Positions 1 to 7,522 of a DNA stretch of 7,522 nt are shown one piece after another. The stretch spans positions 1-7,522 of the forward strand of contig JAJXXG010001055.1 in assembly GCA_021781255.1 (NCBI GenBank). The letters are read 5' to 3'. Under the pieces are notes generated by a model, which saw only the letters and a list, made by a program, of their open reading frames with translations, was not told where the DNA came from and ran no database searches. The stretch is from Acidobacteriota bacterium (GTDB lineage: Bacteria; Acidobacteriota; Terriglobia; Terriglobales; Acidobacteriaceae). Numbering within the stretch: the stretch's first letter is position 1; each line of letters begins with the position of its first letter. A program made the position numbers and the translations under genes.

Positions 1-1498
1 GCAACCGGTAGTGGCTGGCATCCTCAGCCACATAAATCAGCGGTACCGGATTGGTGGTGTGCGCCGTGTGTGGGCCGCCGGTCACAGGGTCCACCATCAT
101 TTCGGCGTTGCCGTGGTCGGCGGTGATCAGCCAACCCCCATTCCTCTCCTTGATGGCCTTGTAAATCCGCCCCAGTTGCGCATCCACAGCCTCGATGGCC
201 TTGATGGTCGGTTCCAGCTTGCCCGAGTGGCCCACCATGTCGGCATTGGCGAAGTTCACCACGATCAGATCGAATGCCGTGTCGTTTACCGCCTTCACCA
301 CCGCATCGCCGATGGCCTCGGCGCGCATTTCGGGCGCCAGGTCGTAAGTGGCAACTTTGAGCGACGGAATCAGCATGCGTTCCTCGCCGGGGAAGGGAGT
401 TTCGATGCCGCCGTTGAAAAAGTACGTTACGTGCGCGAACTTCTCCGTCTCGGCCACGCGCAGGTTACGCATGTGGTTTTGCGCCAGCATGTTGGCCAGA
501 ATGTTGTCCATCGATTCCGGAAGAATAATCAGCGGCAGCTCGTAGAGCTTGTCGTACTGCGCCATGCACACGTAGTGCAAGCCTTTCGGAATCTCGCGGC
601 GCGGGATCGTCTCGTCGAGCGCCTCCCAGCCTTCGAGGTCCCGTCCGCCCTGTTTGTTCAATCCGCTCTCGCGCGCCAGCACGCGCGTGATCTGGCGGGC
701 GCGGTCGGCGCGAAAGTTGAAGTTGATGCAAACGTCGTCGTTTCGAATCTGCCCCACCGGCTTGCCTGCCGCATCGGTCAACACGAAGGGAACCAGAAAC
801 TCATCGGTCGTTCTGCTGTTGTAGCACTCCCTGATACGCGAAACGGCCTTGAGATACGCTCCGCCCTCGGCTTTGCCGTTCACCATCGCATCAAAGGCCT
901 TGCGTTCGCGCTCCCAGCGCCGGTCGCGGTCCATGGCGTAGTAGCGTCCGCTCACGGTGGCCAGTTTTCCGGCCCCGTATTCGCGCATCTTCTGCTCAAG
1001 GTGCGCAATGTAACCAGCGCCGGAGGTGGGCCCGGTGTCGCGGCCGTCCATGAACGCGTGCACAAAGACCCGCTCCACGCCGTATTCGCGCGCGATGCGC
1101 AGCAGCGCGTAGAGGTGTTCCTGATGTGAATGCACGCCGCCGTCCGATACCAGCCCGAACAGGTGCAGTTGCCGCCCGCCCTCGCGCGCCCGCTCCATTG
1201 CCTGCACAATCGCCGGATTCTTTTGGAACTCGCCCGACGCAATCAGCGCATCGATGCGTGTAATGTCCATTTGCACAATTCGTCCGGCGCCGATGTTCAG
1301 GTGGCCCACTTCACTGTTGCCCATCTGCCCGTCAGGCAGTCCTACAAAATGCTCCGAGGCCTGAATGAGCGTGTCAGGAAACTCGTGCAGCAGCTTGTCG
1401 TATGTGGGCTTGCGAGCCAGCGCGATGGCGTTGTTCGCAGTTTCGGCGCGATAGCCCCATCCGTCGAGGATCGTCAGCACAAGAGGAGGTTTGGGCAC
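1..1498 (-). CDS. gpmI: 2,3-bisphosphoglycerate-independent phosphoglycerate mutase, 3' end outside window
   Basis: Cytosolic glycolytic enzyme that interconverts 3-phosphoglycerate and 2-phosphoglycerate through a phosphoserine intermediate at a di-metal (usually Mn) site of the alkaline-phosphatase superfamily. The minus-strand frame holds 499 codons without a stop. Visible motifs in order: [11 protein letters not shown] with metal ligand Asp12; [18 protein letters not shown] with the catalytic Ser at residue 62, its usual position in this family; [58 protein letters not shown]; and [16 protein letters not shown] near the edge. By comparison with the family about 30 C-terminal residues are missing beyond position 1. 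The start is GTG at 1498: an in-frame TGA lies five codons upstream, no in-frame ATG is available, and GAGGT (minus strand, 1508-1512) sits 9 nt before the GTG. A TACAAT hexamer (1520-1525, minus strand) could be a -10 box, but no good -35 accompanies it. A decayed copy of codons 6-62 lies at 3238-3413. Identification is near certain; the start is likely. Confidence 0.97.
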   Translation of the reverse strand, partial: MPKPPLVLTILDGWGYRAETANNAIALARKPTYDKLLHEFPDTLIQASEHFVGLPDGQMGNSEVGHLNIGAGRIVQMDITRIDALIASGEFQKNPAIVQAMERAREGGRQLHLFGLVSDGGVHSHQEHLYALLRIAREYGVERVFVHAFMDGRDTGPTSGAGYIAHLEQKMREYGAGKLATVSGRYYAMDRDRRWERERKAFDAMVNGKAEGGAYLKAVSRIRECYNSRTTDEFLVPFVLTDAAGKPVGQIRNDDVCINFNFRADRARQITRVLARESGLNKQGGRDLEGWEALDETIPRREIPKGLHYVCMAQYDKLYELPLIILPESMDNILANMLAQNHMRNLRVAETEKFAHVTYFFNGGIETPFPGEERMLIPSLKVATYDLAPEMRAEAIGDAVVKAVNDTAFDLIVVNFANADMVGHSGKLEPTIKAIEAVDAQLGRIYKAIKERNGGWLITADHGNAEMMVDPVTGGPHTAHTTNPVPLIYVAEDASHYRL

Positions 1499-1772
1499 GA
1501 AGAAGATACCTCAGACTCAATTGTAGAATTCTCTCTCAGAATAACCTGCTCGGCTAAGGTGTGATGTGTGCTCCTTGCCGCAATGTGATTTAGAAGAAAC
1601 ACGCGGTCATCCTTGCGAGTGAACAGTTACTCTTCGCGCAGGCACACGAGAAAGGCAATGGCGACGGCGGAATCGCTGTCATTTGGCTTCCTTGGCCGTT
1701 GTAGAGATCTTGCCTGAGAGAAACCGCACGCAATGCGGCGCCACCGACTGCCAAGCGTAGTCTTAGCCTGGA
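1499..1772. other. Intergenic region between gpmI and the GT87 gene
   Basis: These 274 bp contain the gpmI ribosome-binding site (1508-1512) and presumably its promoter. The rest shows no coding region, hairpin terminator or repeat that I can support. No similarity to the DNA upstream of the second gpmI fragment (after 3413) is evident, so the two copies have different upstream sequence. Confidence 0.4.
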
Positions 1773-3080
1773 TTACTCCAGAAATAGAGGATGAAACGTG
1801 CGCCGTGCATAGATGCATAAATAAAAAGCTCCCATGGTCAGCAGGATGAGCGGCAGTGGGAAAAGCAGCGTGGCGCTCAGTAAAGGCCCGGGGTGAGCCG
1901 CGGGCAGGAGGCGCAATTCGATCAGGACATCAAGATAAATCGACCACAGATAATCTGCGATCAGCACGAAGCCTGCCGCATTGATCAGGAGCGCGATCCG
2001 CCCAGTTCGGCCGCGTTCGGCCCACAGAAGTGCGCAGGCAGGAATCGTCAGCATAACGAGTTTGGCGTCGTAGATCCGGTGGTACAGAGGAAGCATGGAA
2101 AGTGGGGCGATCGCCGCGAGCGCAAACCATGTCGTGGCCGGCGTGATGCGCGCGCGCAAAGTTACAACTGCCCATGCAAGCAGCATCGGCGCGCAGACCA
2201 GATAACTTGCGAGGTTATAAAAGCGCGGGTCATCGCGAAACACCGCGAAGACCGACTGCAAGTTCGTAATCAACAGGGTGCCGTGATTATCGATCGCGGT
2301 GGGTCCAGGATCGGCTCCCGCACCGTGGACCGAGAGTGCCTGCCAATTTGAGCGCAGTTCATGGATCCAGTGCGGCGAGATGTGCGTGGTCCACAGAATT
2401 GCAGGTAGACTGAACGCGGCCAGGACCGCCAGTGTCTGCAGCGCGCGCCTTCGATAGCTTCCTCCCGCAAGCAGGAAATAGAGCCAGACCAAGGCGGCGT
2501 CATGCGGCTTGAGAGCAAGGCTGGCGGCAAGACACAGGATGCCGGCGGGCACAAACTTGTCACGAAGAAAGCACCAGACGGCCACCATGCAAAGGCCTAT
2601 GGAGATGCCAGCCGGGTTGCCGTAATAGATGACCTGCACGGAAGAGGCGAGAAGAAGTCCGAGCAGGCCGCCTGCGAGTTCGGGCGCTTGGTCGGCCGCA
2701 AGATTCCACATCAGGAACGATGCAAGAATAAAGCTTCCCGCAGTGAGTGCGAACCAAAACAGTTGCGCCAGATTAAAGGGCAAAAGCGCAAACAGGACGG
2801 TGATCGGGAATTCGGTCGGGAAGTATAGATTTCGAGACAAAATGAAGCGGTCTGAGTCGGAGTCCGACGGACGTTCTCCTCCCTCTGCGTGGTAGATCCG
2901 TAACACATCATTCGGATTGTATGGGTCACAATGCCGGAGGAGGCAGCGCGCGCTACCGTAGGTCGTTCTAAAATCCATCATCGAGGCGGGAGAGCTGGAC
3001 ACCCAGTTAATGCTTAAGACAAGAAATACAATGGCCCCCGCTGCAACCATGGACAAACCAAACTTCTGGGGTTTTGTCAT
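1773..3080 (-). CDS. GT87/DUF2029 family membrane glycosyltransferase-like protein
   Basis: A 435-residue polytopic inner-membrane protein. The family (GT87, DUF2029; mycobacterial PimE is the best-known relative) uses polyprenyl-phosphate-linked sugars to transfer mannose-like residues on the outer face of the membrane. Visible features: an N-terminal hydrophobic helix (about residues 8-27); then an extracytoplasmic stretch with DFRTTYGSARCL around Asp36, matching the conserved Asp-containing first loop; YFPTEFPITVLFALLPFNLAQLFW (84-110); YYGNPAGISIGLCMVAVWCFLR (152-173); and ASLALKPHDAALVWLYFLL (186-204), the typical KPH-type segment. About ten hydrophobic segments are recognisable, and the C-terminus ends just after the last one. 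ATG at 3080 is preceded by only a weak purine-rich site (AAGATAAG). No partner gene is adjacent on the same strand, so it appears to be a single-gene unit between gpmI and a gpmI fragment. The family call is fairly secure; donor, acceptor and actual activity are unknown. The acyltransferase remnant upstream would fit an envelope-glycan locus. Confidence 0.8.
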   Translation of the reverse strand: MTKPQKFGLSMVAAGAIVFLVLSINWVSSSPASMMDFRTTYGSARCLLRHCDPYNPNDVLRIYHAEGGERPSDSDSDRFILSRNLYFPTEFPITVLFALLPFNLAQLFWFALTAGSFILASFLMWNLAADQAPELAGGLLGLLLASSVQVIYYGNPAGISIGLCMVAVWCFLRDKFVPAGILCLAASLALKPHDAALVWLYFLLAGGSYRRRALQTLAVLAAFSLPAILWTTHISPHWIHELRSNWQALSVHGAGADPGPTAIDNHGTLLITNLQSVFAVFRDDPRFYNLASYLVCAPMLLAWAVVTLRARITPATTWFALAAIAPLSMLPLYHRIYDAKLVMLTIPACALLWAERGRTGRIALLINAAGFVLIADYLWSIYLDVLIELRLLPAAHPGPLLSATLLFPLPLILLTMGAFYLCIYARRTFHPLFLE

Positions 3081-3237
3081 GCTTATCTTGACCGGCTTTC
3101 AAAGAAATCGCCCGAGCGCTCAAACATACGAGGAATTACGTATTTGCTTCTTGACCGCGATGGGTTCCAGAACATTCTTACAGAGAATCCCTTTTCTCAG
3201 GGCTGACTCGCTCGAATTTTGCCTCTGCCGGGCGACG

Positions 3238-3413
3238 CTGTTGCGCATCTGCCCGTCAGTCAATTCTACAAAATGCTCCGAGGCATGAATGAGCGTGTCA
3301 GGAAACTCGCGCAGCAGCTTGTCGCAGGAAGGCTAGCGAGCCAGCGCGATGGCGTTGTTCGCAGTTGCAGCGCGATAGCCCCATCCGTCGAGGATCGTCA
3401 GCACAAGGGGACG
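3238..3413 (-). pseudogene. Decayed 5' fragment of gpmI (codons 6-62)
   Basis: This 176-bp stretch aligns without gaps to 1314-1489 at a constant offset of 1924 bp. I counted about 15 differences, so roughly 91% identity. On the minus strand it reads [24 protein letters not shown], then a TAG stop (3333-3335) in place of Lys30, and continues PSCDKLLREFPDTLI and DGQMRNS. Similarity ends at the catalytic Ser62 codon. Several changes alter residues that are Gly, Pro, Lys or Tyr in the intact copy, as expected for a fragment without selection. No ATG lies in frame just upstream; the frame continues into VVYNGNAPAHKR. It is in the same orientation as gpmI, so the two copies form a direct repeat flanking the GT87 gene. 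It cannot make a mutase. It could be a rearrangement scar, or the displaced original 5' end left behind when DNA was inserted. Confidence 0.9.
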
Positions 3414-3416
3414 CTT

Positions 3417-4080
3417 ATGAGCGGGCGCATTGCCGTTATAAACTACGAACACCCTATGCTTATCGATCGCATACGGCGGGTGACCCGCGATGGCAGATGG
3501 ATCCCAGAGATCGATGGACTGCGTTTTGTCGCGATCATGAGCGTGCTGCTCTACCACATGTTAAGAGAGATGCAGAACCGGTCCGGCCGATCTGTACGTT
3601 GTCGAGAGAGACAGCATTACCCCGTCGTTCCTATGGGATGCAGCCGGATTTGCGGGGTTGGCATTGACTTTCGAAATGCCCCGCACCTTCGCGTATACGC
3701 ATGTCATCATGCCCTGGACCATGGCGCTGCTATGCACAGGGGCACTACGCGGCGTTCTGTTGCGCCGCTTTTTCTCGAACGCCTGGATCGCGACCATCGG
3801 CGGCATGTGTTACTCGATTTACCTCATGCACTTCCAAATGATTGCGGTTTTTTTCAAGTGGACGCGCCGCTGTATCGTTCCCAATTTCGACTTTCTTACT
3901 AACTACGCTATTCAGCTTCTGGTTACCGCGCTTCCGGTCATGGTGATTTCTCTGGCCTCCTATCTGCTCATCGAGCGGCCATGCATGGACCCCAACTGGC
4001 CCTCGAAGTTCTGGCACAGGATCTCGGGGCGCAGCGGCGCCGAGGCGAAGGCATTCGACAGCGGCGGCATCACAGCCTGA
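3417..4080 (+). pseudogene. Acyltransferase-3 (OafA/YrhL-type) remnant with internal deletion and frameshift
   Basis: The family consists of multi-spanning membrane proteins that O-acetylate or otherwise acylate envelope sugars. Two pieces in different frames are visible. From ATG 3417 (or 3456) the first frame gives RWIPEIDGLRFVAIMSVLLYHM, the classic N-terminal signature and first helix. From about 3574 the frame one base over gives LYVVERDSITPSFLWDAAG, then FAYTHVIMPWTMALLCTGALRG, ATIGGMCYSIYLMHFQMIAVFF and LASYLLIERPCMDPNW, the last helices and typical C-terminal ERP motif, ending at TGA 4078-4080. Full-length relatives have about 350-400 residues. Only about 40-50 N-terminal and 165 C-terminal residues are present, so roughly 170-200 residues of the middle, including most helices, are missing. 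The second frame is closed upstream by TAA at 3562-3564, so the join must lie at about 3565-3590. An AGGGG site before ATG 3417 falls inside the gpmI fragment. A sequencing error alone would not explain the missing middle. Almost certainly non-functional. Confidence 0.8.
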
Positions 4081-4151
4081 GCACGGATGGCACTGAGCCG
4101 GCTCGGATCTGGGCGATACAACTTGAAAATTTGCGATGAATAAACAGAAAT

Positions 4152-4281
4152 TCAGACTGCTGCAAAGTTCAGCAGGAGTCGAAATACAACCCTCGGCGGC
4201 TAAAACCGCGCTCATTTTGCCAGGTTTGCGGCACGAGTAAACTCGTGCCCTTTCAAAACAGCGGGTTCTTCAGCAACCTGA
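4152..4281. repeat. Palindromic intergenic repeat, copy A
   Basis: Two hairpins about 20 nt apart have the same layout as the copies at 7143-7263 and 7448-7522. The first is GCGG/CCGC (4196-4199 and 4206-4209) around CTAAAA, preceded by CCCTCGG. The second is a perfect 9-bp stem GGCACGAGT/ACTCGTGCC (4230-4238 and 4241-4249) with an AA loop, followed by CTTTCAAAACA, as in copy B (CTTTCAAGACA). An imperfect inverted repeat may mark the ends: AATTCAGACTGCTG near 4150-4163 against CAGCAACCTGATT at 4271-4283. I see no clear target duplication here. This is the most diverged of the three copies. Boundaries are approximate. Confidence 0.65.
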
Positions 4282-4282
4282 T

Positions 4283-4313
4283 TTGAGGGGGACTCGCCCC
4301 CTCAATTTGTTTT
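4283..4313. terminator. Strong hairpin, probable Rho-independent terminator
   Basis: A perfect 9-bp stem TTGAGGGGG/CCCCCTCAA (4283-4291 and 4297-4305) encloses the 5-nt loop ACTCG. On the plus strand it is followed by TTTGTTTT, so the T-tract faces plus-strand transcripts, that is, anything read through from the acyltransferase remnant. It also starts 28 nt past the enolase stop codon for minus-strand transcripts and could stop or protect the 3' end of eno mRNA, but in that direction only AAATCA follows the stem. Termination of plus-strand transcription is therefore the better-supported reading; a role for eno is inferred from position. Confidence 0.6.
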
Positions 4314-4333
4314 GACCGATGCAATCTGCCGGC

Positions 4334-6084
<1,751 letters not shown>

Positions 6085-7053
6085 ATGAAGCGGACCATTT
6101 TTGTGTACGCCCTGTTGGCCGCAACCGCGGCCGCGTTGGCAGCGCAGGCGAGCCAGACGAGCCCCTACGAGGGAGCTTCCAATCCTCCTCCTGACGACAC
6201 CATCACCACGCCCAATCCCCAGCCGGCGGCGAAACCGTCGCCCGCGCGGAAGCCTTCGCCCAGTCGACCGGCGCACACGCAACCTGAGGCACAGCGCAGT
6301 TCGCAGACCTATCTTGAGGATGGTGCGCTGTACTCCTCAGCACCAGCCGAGGTTGACGGCACCGACGACGGCATTGTGCTGGTGGCGCCCGAGACGCCTA
6401 CAGAATCAAACTCAAATCAGCCTAATCTGAATCAGCGCACATACATGAACGATCCTGACGGCGACATCGTGCACCCGACGCCACTGCCTCCAGGCACGCT
6501 CGGCGAAGGAACCACCATCCGTGCCCGTTTGCTCGATCGTCTCTCGACGGCTGACAGCCAGGGCGGCGAGCGGTTCCGCACGCGCGTTGCTTCCGATGTG
6601 ATCCAGGACGGCCAGGTTCTGATTCCCGCCGGCGCCGAGATCGACGGGACACTGGTCAGAGTATCGAGCGGACATTTCGGCGGCCACGGTTCCATGCTCC
6701 TGCGGCCTGAAACAGTGATTCTGGCAGACGGCTCGCGCTTCCATATTTATGCCCAGACCAGCGGCGCTCCCGGCTCCAAAATCCACGTCGACAGCGAGGG
6801 CGCCATCACGCCCGGGTCGCGCATGAAGAGAGACGGCATTGAATATGGCGGCGCGGTGGGAGCAGGCGCGGTTACGGGAGCCCTCCTCGGCGGGCCCGGC
6901 GGCGCGCTGGCCGGGACCATCATCGGCGCCGGCGTCATCACTGCGCATCTGCTTATCAGCCATCCGCAGGCCGACCTGGATTACGGCACTGTGCTGCAGT
7001 TCACTCTGAACGAGCCGCTCAATCTTGTGCCCGGCGCTCCCAGCGGAAACTAG
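6085..7053 (+). CDS. Secreted/periplasmic protein with VirB10/TrbI-like region and glycine zipper
   Basis: A 322-residue protein of unknown function. Residues 1-22 form a signal peptide (MKRT, then a hydrophobic Ala-rich core, cleavage likely after AQA). Residues 25-135 are a low-complexity linker rich in Pro, Ser, Thr, Asn and Gln, including a basic Pro/Ser segment (AAKPSPARKPSPSRP). Residues 136-193 (GTLGEGTTIRARLLDRLSTA through VLIPAGAEIDGTLVRV) resemble the beta-barrel part of VirB10/TrbI proteins, where similar IPAGTxIxGxL strands occur. Residues 255-290 (GGAVGAGAVTGALLGGPGGA and onward) are a glycine zipper likely to insert in or associate with a membrane. DYGTVLQFTLNEPLNL (299-314) closes the domain. 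ATG 6085 is preferred over the upstream TTG 5896 because it gives a clean signal peptide and has AAGGAG (6073-6078) 6 nt upstream. No other conjugation or type IV secretion genes are near, so an envelope structural role is more likely than transfer. The fold comparison is from memory. Confidence 0.85.
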   Translation: MKRTIFVYALLAATAAALAAQASQTSPYEGASNPPPDDTITTPNPQPAAKPSPARKPSPSRPAHTQPEAQRSSQTYLEDGALYSSAPAEVDGTDDGIVLVAPETPTESNSNQPNLNQRTYMNDPDGDIVHPTPLPPGTLGEGTTIRARLLDRLSTADSQGGERFRTRVASDVIQDGQVLIPAGAEIDGTLVRVSSGHFGGHGSMLLRPETVILADGSRFHIYAQTSGAPGSKIHVDSEGAITPGSRMKRDGIEYGGAVGAGAVTGALLGGPGGALAGTIIGAGVITAHLLISHPQADLDYGTVLQFTLNEPLNLVPGAPSGN

Positions 7054-7142
7054 AGCCTGTTATTAACTTTCCCGGCGCGCCGGCAACGCGGCCCCTTTCA
7101 ATGCAACTTCCAATGAGGGCGCTGGCGCTATACGCGTCTTAC
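7054..7142. other. Short spacer with GC-rich palindrome
   Basis: Downstream of the secreted-protein gene. The perfect 12-bp palindrome CCGGCGCGCCGG (7072-7083) could fold only into a short, loopless stem, and no T-tract follows directly, so it is at best a weak terminator candidate. The spacer ends with CGTCTTAC (7135-7142), the left copy of the target duplication of the next element. Confidence 0.3.
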
Positions 7143-7263
7143 AGGTGCTGGGTCAGTTTGATAAAAACCATCCCTCAGCGGCTAAAGCCGGCCTCACTTT
7201 GGACAACTTACGGCACGGCTGAAGCCGTGCCCTTTCAAGACAACTTCAAACTGACCCACTACC
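7143..7263. mobile_element. MITE-like non-autonomous element, copy B of the palindromic repeat
   Basis: About 120 bp bounded by an 18-bp terminal inverted repeat with 2 mismatches: GGTGCTGGGTCAGTTTGA (7144-7161) against the reverse complement of 7246-7263. The inner 13 bp are perfect. It is flanked by CGTCTTAC on both sides (7135-7142 and 7263-7270; one base is shared with the right end, so the duplication is 7 or 8 bp). Inside are two hairpins: CGGCT/AGCCG with an AA loop (7179-7190) and a perfect 9-bp stem GGCACGGCT/AGCCGTGCC with a GA loop (7212-7231). It is too short to code for a transposase. Inverted ends plus a target duplication are the hallmark of a MITE moved in trans by a DDE transposase. 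The responsible family cannot be told from this copy. Confidence 0.75.
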
Positions 7264-7303
7264 GTCTTACGCTGTCACGGCTCTGCGCATTTACACTTAA
7301 GAG

Positions 7304-7427
7304 CTAGTGTGGTGAATCCGAAGTTCGTTGAAGAGCAACCGCGGGACCTTCGACTTCGGTCGCAGCGGCAACCTCCGTTCAGGATGACAGCGCGCTTATG
7401 ATGCGAAGATTAGATTCAGGACACTAG
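7304..7427. repeat. Second palindromic element (type D) with terminal inverted repeats
   Basis: This 124-bp unit has 15-bp ends CTAGTGTGGTGAATC (7304-7318) and GATTCAGGACACTAG (7413-7427). They are inverted repeats of each other with 2 central mismatches (13 of 15). The interior is non-coding and holds a CGAC-TTCG-GTCG mini-hairpin (7351-7362) with a TTCG tetraloop sequence, and GTTCAGGATGACAG (7377-7390), a phrase I recall from dispersed intergenic repeats in environmental bacteria. No convincing target duplication is visible: at most GAG on one side against GAG offset by one on the other. It is unrelated in sequence to copies A, B and C. Confidence 0.55.
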
Positions 7428-7447
7428 AGTTGGTTGCATAAATGCCA

Positions 7448-7522
7448 TCAGCTTGAGAAAACCCATCCCTCAGGGGTTAAAACCCCTGATTTTATGTGCT
7501 TTGAGTGGCACGGCTGAAGCCG
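7448..7522. repeat. Palindromic intergenic repeat, copy C, cut by the window edge
   Basis: The left part, ATCAGCTTGAGAAAACCC followed by ATCCCTCAG, matches copy B's GTCAGTTTGATAAAAACC followed by ATCCCTCAG closely, so it is the same family. The first hairpin is a perfect 8-bp stem CAGGGGTT/AACCCCTG with an AA loop (7471-7478 and 7481-7488). The second hairpin begins as GGCACGGCTGAAGCCG (7507-7522), identical to copy B, and runs off the window. Orientation is the same as A and B. The left boundary is approximate, and the right end cannot be judged. Confidence 0.65.

Noticed and set aside
11..1564. Long plus-strand open frames (372 and 144 residues) opposite gpmI
   Set aside because: They are antisense shadows of a well-conserved gpmI and their translations are His/Val/Arg-rich with no recognisable domain.
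1627..1818. 63-residue minus-strand open frame overlapping the end of the GT87 gene
   Set aside because: No recognisable domain and no ribosome-binding site that I can support; it overlaps a real gene in another frame.
3183..3198. GAGAA/TTCTC hairpin upstream of the GT87 gene
   Set aside because: A 5-bp AT-rich stem with a 6-nt loop is too weak and common to call a feature.
7101..7307. 68-residue plus-strand open frame
   Set aside because: It runs through the MITE-like element and its inverted repeats; composition and position indicate non-coding DNA.
7143..7522. Possible CRISPR array
   Set aside because: The repeats are three diverged copies with irregular spacing and internal hairpins, not identical short repeats with uniform spacers, and no cas gene is present.

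Overview
The window looks like chromosomal DNA of a moderately GC-rich Gram-negative-type bacterium. My best guess is an acidobacterium (Acidobacteriota, Terriglobia/Acidobacteriaceae). That rests on the overall look of the proteins and on the small palindromic intergenic repeats, which resemble repeats I recall from that phylum. It is an inference without a database search.

Layout: (1) 1-1498, minus strand: most of gpmI (cofactor-independent phosphoglycerate mutase), with its 3' end beyond the left edge. (2) 1773-3080, minus strand: a multi-spanning membrane protein of the GT87/DUF2029 mannosyltransferase-like family. (3) 3238-3413: a decayed second copy of the first part of gpmI (codons 6-62), a direct repeat of 1314-1489 at about 91% identity. 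(4) 3417-4080, plus strand: remnant of an OafA-type acyltransferase-3 gene whose N-terminal and C-terminal parts are joined out of frame with the middle missing. (5) 4152-4313: a palindromic repeat followed by a strong hairpin. (6) 4334-5626, minus strand: eno (enolase). (7) 5627-6084: intergenic region with no gene that I can support. (8) 6085-7053, plus strand: a secreted or periplasmic protein with a low-complexity linker, a VirB10/TrbI-like beta region and a glycine zipper. (9) 7054-7522: gene-free DNA with three small palindromic elements, one of which has terminal inverted repeats and a probable 7-8 bp target duplication.

GpmI and enolase catalyse successive steps of lower glycolysis (3-phosphoglycerate to 2-phosphoglycerate to phosphoenolpyruvate) and lie on the same strand. 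Between them sits an island with an envelope-glycan flavour (GT87 protein, acyltransferase remnant) and rearrangement scars. The gpmI 5' fragment upstream of the GT87 gene suggests this part of the chromosome was rebuilt by duplication or insertion at the gpmI 5' end.

I see no rRNA, tRNA, CRISPR array, intact transposase or recognisable defence system. The least ordinary content is the set of short structured repeats (a MITE-like element and hairpins with compensatory base changes) and the duplicated gpmI 5' end.
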